DNA of 64,000 nucleotides from positions 1 through 64,000 of the forward strand of contig JAUNGQ010000005.1 in assembly GCA_030524285.1 (NCBI GenBank), written 5' to 3'. The DNA is from Eubacteriales bacterium (GTDB taxonomy: Bacteria; Bacillota; Clostridia; Oscillospirales; Butyricicoccaceae). The translations under genes and the position numbers were made by a program. Shown here piece after piece: positions 42,132 to 50,732 of the stretch. The stretch's first letter is position 1. Every line of letters begins with the position of its first letter. The notes beneath the pieces were generated by a model that made no database searches, had not been told where the DNA came from, and saw only the letters and a program-made list of their open reading frames with translations.

Positions 42132-42140
42132 ATTATATCA
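42132..42140 (-). promoter_or_regulatory. Extended -10 promoter of the second SH3-repeat gene
   Basis: Minus strand TGATATAAT, a TG-extended TATAAT, about 60 bases ahead of the GTG start. The -35 region is poor. Confidence 0.45.
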
Positions 42141-42254
42141 TATTGATTGCTGTAAAACATTCACTTATCTTCATATCTGTCATATAATTCCCCGATTTTA
42201 CATTTTTTTCATTTTATCGCGAAAAAAGTATAGGATCTATTTTGCTTACTTTCA

Positions 42255-42293
42255 TAAAAAAGCAGGATGCTGTACCCTGCACAGCTATCCTGC
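42255..42293 (-). terminator. Terminator of the M18 aminopeptidase gene
   Basis: Minus strand GCAGGATAGCTGT pairs with ACAGCATCCTGC and is followed by six T. Confidence 0.85.
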
Positions 42294-42315
42294 CCGTTTA
42301 CTGTATTGGTATCGT

Positions 42316-43710
42316 TTATTCTTTCATGCCATAAAATGCCTGGAACCCATTGTATGCTGCATACAAATCCAGCTTTGCAATCACTTCAAACGGTGCATGC
42401 ATTGACAGCACCGGCACACCGCAATCCACTGTATCAATATTGCGGTTTGCCATGAACATGGCAACGGTACCGCCGCCGCCCTGGTCAACCTTGCCGAGCT
42501 GGCCTGTCTGCCAGATAACCCGATTTTTGTTGAAACAGCTGCGCATTTTTGCCATCAGCTCCGCAGTTGCATCCGACGAACCGGACTTACCGCGTGAACC
42601 GGTATATTTTACCAGTGCAACACCGCAGTTTGCACGCGCATCGTTGCGTTTTTCGGAAACCTGCGGATAATTCGGATCAAACGCATTGCAGACATCCGCA
42701 GACAGGCAGGTAGACCGCTCGATGCATTCGTCAAACAGTGTATCATCCGCGCGGCACAGGTCCGCCACCAGCGTATCAAAGAAACGGGACTGCATACCGG
42801 TTACACCGTCCGAGCCAATTTCCTCCTTGTCTACCAGGATTGCCATCGCTGTTTTCTGCGGAACCTCCTTCAGATCAAACAGCGCCGTCGCTGCCGGATA
42901 CGAGCACACACGGTCGTCATGACCATATCCACCGACAAAGGAACGGTCAAAGCCGACGTCAGACGCCTTGAATGCCGGCACACAGCTCAGCTCCGCCGAC
43001 AGGAAATCCTCTTCTGTAATGCCGTACTCCCGATTGAGAAATTCCATCACCCACAGCTTGATCTTGTCTGAAGTCTCGATTTCCGACTGAGACGGCTTGG
43101 AACCAACTAATACATTCATTGCTTCGGCCTCAATGCCCTTCATCATGCTTTTGCCCATCTGCTCGGTTGCCAGATGGATCAGCAAGTCGGTAATCACAAA
43201 CACCGGATCACCTGGCTTATCTCCAATGCGCACATCGATGGTCTCAACGCCGTCATCGGTTGCACGGCACACCACGCCGCGCAGCTCCAGCGGGATCGTG
43301 GTCCACTGGTATTTCTTGATGCCACCATAATAATGGGTCTTAAACAGTGCCATACCGTTGTCTTCATACAGCGGAATGGTGCGGATATCGATGCGCGGTG
43401 CATCCAAATGTGCTGCCGCCAGATTGATGCCGCTCTTCATGCCGTCCTTACCTACTACAAATAGTATAATTCCTTTATTTCTATTTATTTTGTAATATTT
43501 ATCACCGGCATGCAACTCGGTTCCGCGCTCATAAGCGCAAAAACCCTTTGCCTCCGCCATCTGCTGCAAACGGCGGACTGCATCACGCTCGGTCTTCGCT
43601 TCATCCAGAAATGCCTTATAGCCTTCTGCATAGTCCATCATGGCAGTCTGTTCCGCATCGTCCATGCGGTCCCAGCCTGTCTTTTTGTCATAAAACAGCT
43701 TGTTTTCCAT
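42316..43710 (-). CDS. M18 family aminopeptidase
   Basis: 464-residue cytoplasmic dinuclear-zinc aminopeptidase. Metal-binding segments are LAAAHLDAPRIDIR (His, ~residue 95), VDKEEIGSDGVTGMQS (Glu pair) and VPVLSMHAPFEVIAKLD (C-terminal His). A long LSADVCNAFDPNY segment is typical of the bacterial branch. It likely trims acidic or neutral N-terminal residues from peptides. It is first in line downstream of coaE but 30 bases away, with its own terminator. Confidence 0.93.
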   Translation of the reverse strand: MENKLFYDKKTGWDRMDDAEQTAMMDYAEGYKAFLDEAKTERDAVRRLQQMAEAKGFCAYERGTELHAGDKYYKINRNKGIILFVVGKDGMKSGINLAAAHLDAPRIDIRTIPLYEDNGMALFKTHYYGGIKKYQWTTIPLELRGVVCRATDDGVETIDVRIGDKPGDPVFVITDLLIHLATEQMGKSMMKGIEAEAMNVLVGSKPSQSEIETSDKIKLWVMEFLNREYGITEEDFLSAELSCVPAFKASDVGFDRSFVGGYGHDDRVCSYPAATALFDLKEVPQKTAMAILVDKEEIGSDGVTGMQSRFFDTLVADLCRADDTLFDECIERSTCLSADVCNAFDPNYPQVSEKRNDARANCGVALVKYTGSRGKSGSSDATAELMAKMRSCFNKNRVIWQTGQLGKVDQGGGGTVAMFMANRNIDTVDCGVPVLSMHAPFEVIAKLDLYAAYNGFQAFYGMKE

Positions 43711-43740
43711 TGTTTCATTCCTTTCTGGAAATTGCGGCAG

Positions 43741-44331
43741 TTACCGCAGGATATCGTCATAAATCCGGCGCACCTGTGCATACAGACTGTCCAGATTGGC
43801 GTCATTTTGAATGATATAATCGCATGTTTCCCGGTAAAATGCGTCCGGCTTCTGTGCGTCAATGCGCAGGGCGGCATATTCCGCCGTAATGGTATCGCGC
43901 ACCATAATACGCGCAATCCGGTTCTCGCGTTTTGCCAGCACAGCACATGTTTTATCGCATATTGCATCCATGCCCGCTTCAAACAGCACCGGTGCGTCAT
44001 AGACACATAATTGGCAGCCCTGCTGCTCAAATGCAGAAAACGCATCACGTGCCGCCTGCCGGATGTAGGGATGTGTGATGGCATTCAGCTGCAGCAGCTT
44101 ATCCGGGTCAGCAAAGACAATCGCGCCAAGCTTCTTGCGGTCAAGTTTTCCATCTGTAGTTAACACATCAAAAAATACAGATTGTATTTCATCCAGCATG
44201 GGTCTGCATGTATTGCACAGCGTCCGATAAGATGCATCGGCATCCAGAACACCACAGCCAAGCTGTGTAAATGCCGCGCTTGCGGCACTTTTTCCGGTTC
44301 CGGAGCCGCCGGTAAGTCCAAGAATTTTCAT
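43741..44331 (-). CDS. coaE: Dephospho-CoA kinase
   Basis: 196-residue P-loop kinase catalysing the last step of coenzyme A synthesis. It has LTGGSGTGKSAAS at residues 6-18, LGCGVLDADASYR, NAITHPYIRQAARD and VYDAPVLFEAGMD. It overlaps the Sua5 gene by four bases, so it shares its transcript. Confidence 0.95.
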   Translation of the reverse strand: MKILGLTGGSGTGKSAASAAFTQLGCGVLDADASYRTLCNTCRPMLDEIQSVFFDVLTTDGKLDRKKLGAIVFADPDKLLQLNAITHPYIRQAARDAFSAFEQQGCQLCVYDAPVLFEAGMDAICDKTCAVLAKRENRIARIMVRDTITAEYAALRIDAQKPDAFYRETCDYIIQNDANLDSLYAQVRRIYDDILR

Positions 44332-45371
44332 GCCTGCCCCTCCGTCAGATCAATGACATGGAAGCCTGCCGCCTTTTTGATACGGTTGGAAACTGCCAGA
44401 CCGATTCCGGAGGACGGCGGACACTGAGCAAAAATTTCTGTACATGTGGTTTCATCAAACCGCCGCAGGGCATCAAAAATTTCTCTTGCCTGTTCTGCTT
44501 CATCATCCGACGGGCCAAAGGTTTCCACAATCGCCCTGTCAGAAAACCGTTTCGCACATTCATCAAAGCATAACACCCCAGAGTTTTCCCCAAGCTGTGC
44601 ATAAATATAATCTGCACTTTCTTTCGGCGAACCAAAAACAACTGTAACCGGCGCTTTTGGCGCATAATGCCGGTATTTCATACCCGGTGCGGATACTGTT
44701 TCGGTATCATCAATTTTTTCTTTTAACGCGCGGTCAATCTCGACTGTCCCCAGTACGCTTTGCAGCTGCTCGAGGGAAATACCGCCTGGGCGTAGCAGGC
44801 GCGGACGCGCTCCACAGAGTGAAACTACGGTGGATTCCACACCGACGGTGCATGGGCCTCCATCGACAACCGCCGCTATTTTGCCATCCAGATCCTCCAT
44901 CACATGCTGTGCCGTTGTGGTTGACGGACGTCCGGATGTATTGGCAGACGGCGCTGCCAGCGGCACACCGGCGGCGCGAATGATCGCCTGTGCCATTGGA
45001 TGAGATGGAAAACGAATACCAACTGTATTTAACCCACCTGATGTTACCATAGGTATTCTATCCTGTTTGGGCAGGATAATCGTCAGCGGGCCGGGCCAAA
45101 ATGCTTCCGCCAAAGCCTGTGCTTCGGCAGGAAATTCGGATGCAATGCCGTTTACATCCTCTATAGCTGCAATATGGACAATCAATGGATTGTCCTGCGG
45201 GCGTCCCTTTGCCGCAAAAATGCGGGCAACGGCCTCCGGATCAAGCGCATTGGCTGCGAGTCCATATACTGTCTCTGTGGGGATTCCCACGACTTCACCG
45301 TCGCGCAGCAGCGCGCCGGCATAGTCCAGCGCTGTCGCGTCCTCTGTCGGACGCAGAAGCTTGGTTTGCAT
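44328..45371 (-). CDS. L-threonylcarbamoyladenylate synthase (Sua5/YwlC type)
   Basis: 347-residue enzyme that makes threonylcarbamoyl-AMP for the t6A37 modification of ANN-decoding tRNAs. The N-terminal YrdC domain shows GIPTETVYGLAANALD, KGRPQDNPLIVHI, WPGPLTIIL and PSANTSGRPS. A C-terminal Sua5 domain of ~120 residues (APGMKYRHYAPKAPV...) makes it the long form. It is followed by coaE with an ATGA overlap. Confidence 0.95.
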   Translation of the reverse strand: MQTKLLRPTEDATALDYAGALLRDGEVVGIPTETVYGLAANALDPEAVARIFAAKGRPQDNPLIVHIAAIEDVNGIASEFPAEAQALAEAFWPGPLTIILPKQDRIPMVTSGGLNTVGIRFPSHPMAQAIIRAAGVPLAAPSANTSGRPSTTTAQHVMEDLDGKIAAVVDGGPCTVGVESTVVSLCGARPRLLRPGGISLEQLQSVLGTVEIDRALKEKIDDTETVSAPGMKYRHYAPKAPVTVVFGSPKESADYIYAQLGENSGVLCFDECAKRFSDRAIVETFGPSDDEAEQAREIFDALRRFDETTCTEIFAQCPPSSGIGLAVSNRIKKAAGFHVIDLTEGQA

Positions 45372-45422
45372 GTCATAACCTTCTTTTTTAATACGATTTG
45401 TATTATTTAATTTTATTTATAC

Positions 45423-46496
45423 TTATTGTTCCATTTTTGCCAGTTTCTCTGCCTGATCGGTTGTAATCAGAGCATCCAGCACTTCATCGATATTGCCGTC
45501 CAGAAAACTATCCAGCTTATAAATGGTCATCTTGATCCGATGCTCCGAAATCCGGTTCTCCGGAAAATTATAGGTGCGGATGCGTTCGGAACGGTCACCC
45601 GTGCCAATCTGGCTGCGGCGTTCTGCGGCAATCGCGTCATCCTGTTCTCGCTGCCGGATTTCAAACAAACGGGAACGCAGTACCTTCAATGCCTTGTCCT
45701 TATTTTTGAACTGGCTGCGTTCATCCTGGCATTCGACTACCATACCCGTCGGTAAATGGGTGACACGGATTGCCGATGAGGTTTTGTTGATATGCTGTCC
45801 GCCCGCGCCGGAGGAACGGAAGGTATCAATCTTCAAATCCTTCGGGTCAATGGTCAGCTCGACATCATCTACCTCCGGCATAACGGCAACGGTTACCGTT
45901 GAGGTATGCACACGGCCCTGCGATTCTGTCTCCGGCACGCGCTGGACACGGTGTACGCCGCTCTCATATTTCAGACGGGAAAAGGCGCCGTCCCCATCGA
46001 TGCTGAACGTAATTTCTTTAAATCCGCCAAGCTCTGTCTCAGACTGTCCGATCCGTTCGGTTTTCCAGCCCTTTGCATCGGCGTACATGGTATACATACG
46101 GTATAGGGACGCCGCAAACAATGCAGCTTCTTCGCCGCCTGCACCCGCGCGGATCTCCATAATGACACTGCGGTCATCGTTTTCATCCCGCGGTAACAAA
46201 AGGATTTTTAGCTCTTGTTCCAATGTTTCCTTCGCAGCCCGACTGGCAGACAGTGTTTCCTGTGCCAACGCACGCAATTCCGCGTCATCTCCTGCTTCTT
46301 CCAGCAGTTCCCTTGCGTCCGCTTCTTCCTGACACGCGCTGCTGTATTGGCGGTACGCCGTGATAATCGGCTGCAAATTGCTCTGCTCCTTTGCCAGTGC
46401 AGCAGCTTTCGACGGATCTTCATATAATTCCGGACTGGCGAGCAGGCTTTCCAGCTCGTCATACCGGTCAGCAAGCCCTTCCAGTTTTTCCAGCAT
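45423..46496 (-). CDS. prfA: Peptide chain release factor 1
   Basis: 357-residue class I release factor reading UAA and UAG. It has the catalytic SGAGGQHINKT loop with GGQ near residues 229-231, the stop-codon-reading RVPETESQGRVHTST segment (PET in the PxT position) and an N-terminal coiled domain. Separated by 51 AT-rich bases from the Sua5 gene, so possibly in one transcript with it. Confidence 0.97.
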   Translation of the reverse strand: MLEKLEGLADRYDELESLLASPELYEDPSKAAALAKEQSNLQPIITAYRQYSSACQEEADARELLEEAGDDAELRALAQETLSASRAAKETLEQELKILLLPRDENDDRSVIMEIRAGAGGEEAALFAASLYRMYTMYADAKGWKTERIGQSETELGGFKEITFSIDGDGAFSRLKYESGVHRVQRVPETESQGRVHTSTVTVAVMPEVDDVELTIDPKDLKIDTFRSSGAGGQHINKTSSAIRVTHLPTGMVVECQDERSQFKNKDKALKVLRSRLFEIRQREQDDAIAAERRSQIGTGDRSERIRTYNFPENRISEHRIKMTIYKLDSFLDGNIDEVLDALITTDQAEKLAKMEQ

Positions 46497-46531
46497 GAAT
46501 ATTCAACTCCATGTAATTTTTTTATTTTATA

Positions 46532-46549
46532 ATACAATTTGCATTGTAT
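46532..46549. promoter_or_regulatory. Palindrome upstream of prfA
   Basis: ATACAAT-TTGC-ATTGTAT, a perfect 7-4-7 inverted repeat in the prfA leader. A shorter look-alike AATAC-GATTT-GTATT lies at 45391-45405 ahead of the Sua5 gene. Role unknown; both could be operators or promoter-associated hairpins. Confidence 0.35.
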
Positions 46550-46564
46550 CATTTCCTTCCTATT

Positions 46565-46954
46565 TTACGTATCGACAATCCACAAACCAAATCCCATCTG
46601 TAAATCATCTTCACCATCCAGCTGAATGGATAGGCATTGGTTCGGCTTTTTCTTACCAAACAGGCGGTCCAGCGCAAACTGCTCCATCTGGTGCAGATCT
46701 TCCTCATGGAAATATGCCCTGCTTCCATTATCAAACTGTAGGGTGAAAGTCATTGCGCCATTTCCATGGATGACAGCTTTCACAGCCTTCTGTCTGGCAT
46801 CCATCAGGCGCAGGACATCCATGCTGCCAGTCAGCAATGCACGCAGACCCGTAATAAACTGCGGGATGCAGGGTTCCGCAATGCGCAGCTCCGCAAGCTG
46901 AAAATGGTCATTGTCTGTGGCATGTAAGCCACAGGGTACAGAATAGCTTGTCAT
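46565..46954 (-). CDS. Hypothetical protein
   Basis: 129-residue soluble protein with no membrane helix or known motif that I can name. The middle has alternating beta-like segments (KAVIHGNGAMTFTLQFDNGSRAYF), followed by an amphipathic helix and a strand-like end (LSIQLDGEDDLQMGFGLWIVD). The ATG at 46954 lies nine bases after AGGAGGG and is preferred to a frame extension of eight codons. It lies between prfA and the YdcF gene on the same strand. Confidence 0.65.
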   Translation of the reverse strand: MTSYSVPCGLHATDNDHFQLAELRIAEPCIPQFITGLRALLTGSMDVLRLMDARQKAVKAVIHGNGAMTFTLQFDNGSRAYFHEEDLHQMEQFALDRLFGKKKPNQCLSIQLDGEDDLQMGFGLWIVDT

Positions 46955-46997
46955 AATTCTCCCTCCTGTTTGTGTCATTTGTGTTTGGATACCTGTC

Positions 46998-47022
46998 AGG
47001 CTTCCCCCTCTGAGCGAACCTG
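46998..47022. repeat. Badly decayed GGCTCCCTC-type hairpin
   Basis: AGGCTTCCCCCTCTGAGCGAACCTGATT resembles AGGCTCCCTC...GAGGGAGCCTGAT of the dispersed family with several changes. It lies just after the YdcF stop codon. Confidence 0.35.
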
Positions 47023-47027
47023 ATTTT

Positions 47028-47795
47028 TTACCAATATCCGCTGAACAGCAGCTTTACCACGGAAAAATATTCCCGAATATACATCAATGTGCGTGCTGCG
47101 GGATTCCCCGCCGATGCACCGATAACCGATGGCGTCAAGCCACAGCTCTCCATAATATGCCGGATACGAAATAGATGGAAGCCGCTGGATACAACTGTGA
47201 CATGCTCGGTTCCCCAGCCCTTTTGTTCACAGATTGCGTTTGCATTTTCAATATTCTGAATGGTGTTGCGCGATTTTGCTTCCATGGTAATCCGGCCCGC
47301 ATCTGCGCCGTGCTCCGTCATCCAGCGGTACATGACTGCCGCTTCCGGCTCGTCCTCATCCTTTCCCTGTCCACCGCAGACGATGACCTGTGCCTCAGGA
47401 TACTGTTCCATAAGCTCTACGCCAACCTCCAGACGGTTTTGCAGGTTCTGTGTCGGCTGATCGCCACGCAGCCCGCCGCCCAACACAAAGATCACCTCAA
47501 CCGGCTCCTGTATCTCCGACTGTACACCGGATACGATCATGCATTCAATGATGACGAATGAGATCACCCACAGATGAAAGATCACCTGGCCAATGCGGAC
47601 CAGCCAGCCGGATGTTTTACCAATCCAATCCGAACGGGTCTGGCTCAGATGGATCAGTCCCCACATGCCGCCGGTACAGATGCACAATGTCACAAAGAAC
47701 AGCAGTCCAAACCGCCATGTTGTCGTGGCAAACGGTGCGCAAATCAGGCTGGCAATCAGGCTCAGGATGCACAAAATGGGATATATCCGTTTCAT
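47028..47795 (-). CDS. YdcF/SanA family (DUF218) membrane protein
   Basis: 255-residue protein with three N-terminal membrane helices and a DUF218 domain. The domain has FVLGGGLRGDQPTQNLQNRLE, VIVCGGQGKDEDEPEA, ITMEAKSRNTIQNIENA and VVSSGFHLFRIRHIM. Relatives (ElyC, SanA, YdcF) affect envelope integrity; biochemical activity is unproven. The ATG at 47795 overlaps the TGA of the ABC-F gene, giving translational coupling. Confidence 0.9.
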   Translation of the reverse strand: MKRIYPILCILSLIASLICAPFATTTWRFGLLFFVTLCICTGGMWGLIHLSQTRSDWIGKTSGWLVRIGQVIFHLWVISFVIIECMIVSGVQSEIQEPVEVIFVLGGGLRGDQPTQNLQNRLEVGVELMEQYPEAQVIVCGGQGKDEDEPEAAVMYRWMTEHGADAGRITMEAKSRNTIQNIENANAICEQKGWGTEHVTVVSSGFHLFRIRHIMESCGLTPSVIGASAGNPAARTLMYIREYFSVVKLLFSGYW

Positions 47796-49672
47796 TCCTG
47801 CATCTCCTCCAGCTGTGCGGACAGTTTTTCCCATTGCTCCATCAGCTCCATCAGGGTTGCCTCGATGGCATCCTTCTGCTCGGAAAGCTCAAATAGCCTG
47901 TGCGGATCGCTGGCTGCTTCTTCCATCTGTGTATCCAGTGCGGCGCTTTGTTCCTCTGCGCCCGAAATCTCGCGTTCCAGCTTGGCAATTTTCTTTTCCA
48001 GTTGCTTGGTGCCGCCCTTCGGCTTCGGTTTTTCCTTCTTCGGCTTGGGTGCAACAGCGGCTGCTTTTTCCGCTGCTTTGCGCTCACGAAATGCAAGATA
48101 TTGCTCATAATTGCCAGTAAAGTCGATCATTTCTCCGTCCATCAATACGATAATCCGGCTTGCAAAACGGGAGACAAAATATCGGTCATGGGATACAAAC
48201 AGCAGTGTCCCGGTAAAGCCCTCCACGGCTTCCTCAATCCATTCACGGGATAAAATATCCAGATGGTTCGTCGGCTCGTCCAATATCAGCATATTCAGCT
48301 TATCATACATCAATTCACACAGACGCAGACGGCTTTTCTCACCGCCGGACAGCTTGGATACCGGCTTGAGCTGGTCATCACCGGAAAACTGGAACCGTCC
48401 CAGACGGTTGCGTGCAGTCTGCGGTGTGACATTCTTTTCATAAATCAACGTATCTACCAGTGTGCGGTTTTCATTTTCAAAATGGACAACCTGTGGTAAA
48501 TATGCAGGCTTTAAGCCGTCACCCCGTTTGACAGTTCCGGTGTCAGCTTCTTCCAAGCCCAGCAAAATATTGAGCAAAGTCGTCTTTCCAGTACCATTAT
48601 CGCCCAAAATCGCAATCCGTTCGCCATTTTTTACGTTGAAACTGATATCGTTTAATACCCGCCGCCCATCAAAACTTTTGCAGATGCCGCGCACCTTGAG
48701 TACATTTTCTGTCTCATAGTTCGGATCGCCAAACTGCATGGACATTTTTTTCTGCTGTTTCGGACGGTCTGCAACCGTCATGCGGGCAATGCGCTTATCG
48801 ATGGAAAATGCACGCTTATGCATCTTTTCTGTGCCCCACTGATGCATTTTACGGGACTGGTCCTGTAATCGCTTCAGCTCCTCCAGCTGGTTTTCATGCT
48901 CCGCCATGCGCTGGGCAAAGCGCAGCTTGCGCTCCTCCGCATAATAGCTATAGGAACCGGCATAAAAATCCGCATGTCCTTCAAACAGCTCAATGATACG
49001 GTCACAGCACTGGTCAAGGAAATATCGGTCATGGGAAATCGTAACCACAGTGCCTTTATAATCGTTCAGGAAATTGCCCAGCCATTCGACTGCATCCAAA
49101 TCCAGATGGTTCGTCGGCTCGTCCAGCAGCAGGATATCGGTATCCTCCAAAATAATACGCGCCAGATTGACACGGGTTTTTTCACCGCCGGACAGGACGT
49201 CAAACTGCTGTTCCCGCATTTCCTTCGGGATTTCCAAGCCATTACATACCTTGTCCACCTCAAAATCCAGCGCATAGCCGCCCATGGCTTCCAATTCTGC
49301 CTGTAATGCGCCGTACTGGGTGAGCAGCTTGGAATCATCATTTTTTTCCATACGGTGTTCCAGCTCGGTCATACGTTCACGCACCGCATCAATGCGATGG
49401 AATGCGGAACGCAGAATCTGTTCTACGGTATCCTCCGGATCATAGACCGGAATCTGATCAATCATGCCGACAGTCCGATCCTTTGCAATGGAAATTGTAC
49501 CCGTTTCATACGGCAGTTCACCCGTCAGTACTCGGAATAACGTCGTTTTACCCGCGCCGTTCGGCCCCACAATCGCTACCTTTTCCCCCGGGAAAATATC
49601 AAAGGTGATGTCATGTAATATTTGATTTTCGCCAAAATACTGATTCAGTCCTGAAACACTGATATCTGCCAA
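47792..49672 (-). CDS. ABC-F family ATPase
   Basis: 626-residue soluble protein with two ABC domains and no membrane part. Walker A sequences are GPNGAGKTTLF (~residue 36) and GDNGTGKTTLL (~350). Signatures are LSGGEKTR and LSGGEKSR, each followed by LLLDEPTNHLD or LILDEPTNHLD. The linker between them (RKLRFAQRMAEHENQLEEL) would reach the ribosomal P-site. A C-terminal coiled extension follows. ABC-F proteins act on ribosomes in translation control or antibiotic protection; no clear resistance subtype is visible. Confidence 0.94.
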   Translation of the reverse strand: MADISVSGLNQYFGENQILHDITFDIFPGEKVAIVGPNGAGKTTLFRVLTGELPYETGTISIAKDRTVGMIDQIPVYDPEDTVEQILRSAFHRIDAVRERMTELEHRMEKNDDSKLLTQYGALQAELEAMGGYALDFEVDKVCNGLEIPKEMREQQFDVLSGGEKTRVNLARIILEDTDILLLDEPTNHLDLDAVEWLGNFLNDYKGTVVTISHDRYFLDQCCDRIIELFEGHADFYAGSYSYYAEERKLRFAQRMAEHENQLEELKRLQDQSRKMHQWGTEKMHKRAFSIDKRIARMTVADRPKQQKKMSMQFGDPNYETENVLKVRGICKSFDGRRVLNDISFNVKNGERIAILGDNGTGKTTLLNILLGLEEADTGTVKRGDGLKPAYLPQVVHFENENRTLVDTLIYEKNVTPQTARNRLGRFQFSGDDQLKPVSKLSGGEKSRLRLCELMYDKLNMLILDEPTNHLDILSREWIEEAVEGFTGTLLFVSHDRYFVSRFASRIIVLMDGEMIDFTGNYEQYLAFRERKAAEKAAAVAPKPKKEKPKPKGGTKQLEKKIAKLEREISGAEEQSAALDTQMEEAASDPHRLFELSEQKDAIEATLMELMEQWEKLSAQLEEMQE

Positions 49673-49705
49673 ATAACCATTCCCTTCTTTCTGATCTTTT
49701 TTACC

Positions 49706-49726
49706 CCCTACAGGTATTCTGAAAAC
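49706..49726. repeat. Single arm of the nested-hairpin element
   Basis: CCCTACAGGTATTCTGAAAAC, matching the left arm at 37969-37988 with one extra A. No inverted partner is seen nearby, so this is a solo arm or decayed copy. Confidence 0.5.
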
Positions 49727-49752
49727 AAAAGACCGCGCAGAGCACGCGGTCC
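49724..49752 (-). terminator. Terminator of the cyclophilin gene
   Basis: Minus strand GGACCGCGTGCTCTGCGCGGTC stem followed by TTTTGTTTTC. Confidence 0.85.
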
Positions 49753-49775
49753 TTCACTGTCATTGCAACAGTGTA

Positions 49776-50294
49776 TTATGCCTTTTCCGGCTCTTCAAAC
49801 GTTTCGCCAAAGGTTTCTACGGTAACACGCTTCATAACCTGCGGCTTGAGCGGCTTGTCATTGAAGTTTGTACGTACAGAAACAATGCGGTCGCATACAT
49901 CCATACCGGTGATCACACGTCCGAAGGATGCATACTGTCCATCCAGATGCGGTGCATCCTCTACCATAATGAAGAACTGGGAACCAGCAGAGTTCGGATC
50001 CATTGCACGTGCCATGGACAGAACGCCACGGGTATGCTTCAGTTCATTATGAAAGCCGTTCATCATGAATTCGCCCTTGATACAATAGCCCGGTCCGCCC
50101 ATACCGGAGCCTTCTGGATCGCCGCCCTGAATCATAAAGCCCGGAATCACACGATGGAAAATCGTGCCGTCATAAAAGCCCCTGGATACCAGACTTACAA
50201 AATTGCGTACCGTGTTCGGTGCGGTTTCAGCATACAGTTCAATCTGAATTTCGCCGCCGTCTTCCATTTCAATGGTGACAATAGGATTTGTCAT
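49776..50294 (-). CDS. Peptidyl-prolyl cis-trans isomerase, cyclophilin type
   Basis: 172-residue cytoplasmic cyclophilin that speeds proline isomerisation in folding. It has APNTVRNFVSLVSRGFYDGTIFHRVIPGFMIQGGDPEGSG (catalytic Arg in FHRVIPGF), RGVLSMARAMDPNSAGSQFFI and YASFGRVITGMDVCD. There is no signal peptide. It is a single-gene unit. Confidence 0.95.
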   Translation of the reverse strand: MTNPIVTIEMEDGGEIQIELYAETAPNTVRNFVSLVSRGFYDGTIFHRVIPGFMIQGGDPEGSGMGGPGYCIKGEFMMNGFHNELKHTRGVLSMARAMDPNSAGSQFFIMVEDAPHLDGQYASFGRVITGMDVCDRIVSVRTNFNDKPLKPQVMKRVTVETFGETFEEPEKA

Positions 50295-50467
50295 GGAATT
50301 ATAATCTCCTTTTTTGTTTTATTCAGGGGATCATCCCCCTTGCGGTCACAATACAGAAAGGGGCGCCGACAAAGCCGACACCCGCAGTTTTGTATGTTAC
50401 TATTGTAGCAAATCCGTGCGCACGTGACAAGAGTTTCCTGCGAAATTCAAGCCATTTATGCGATACT

Positions 50468-50659
50468 TTAATATGGTTTTACCGGCATAACAATGGCTGC
50501 GATGATATAGAAAATCAAACCTGAGCCCCCCCACAGCACAATCAGCAGCGCAATCAGACGGATAATCGTGACATCCATATTCAAATATTCCGCAATGCCT
50601 GCACAGACGCCGCAGATCATTTTGCCTTCTTCCAGGCGATATAATCTTCTCTGTTCCAT
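50468..50659 (-). CDS. PspC domain protein
   Basis: 63-residue protein: RLYRLEEGKMICGVCAGIAEYLNMDVTIIRL, then one hydrophobic helix (LIVLWGGSGLIFYIIAAIVMPV). This is the minimal PspC domain linked to phage-shock and envelope stress responses. AAAGGAGGC lies upstream of the ATG. It follows the HAAS/DUF4097 genes with a 73-base gap and is likely in the same regulon, since PspC and DUF4097 proteins often travel together. Confidence 0.88.
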   Translation of the reverse strand: MEQRRLYRLEEGKMICGVCAGIAEYLNMDVTIIRLIALLIVLWGGSGLIFYIIAAIVMPVKPY

Positions 50660-50732
50660 ATAAGTGCCTCCTTTTCATAATTTGTTGAAAAATGATCGAT
50701 ATGATACCTTCGTTGTTTTATCCTTATAAAGC

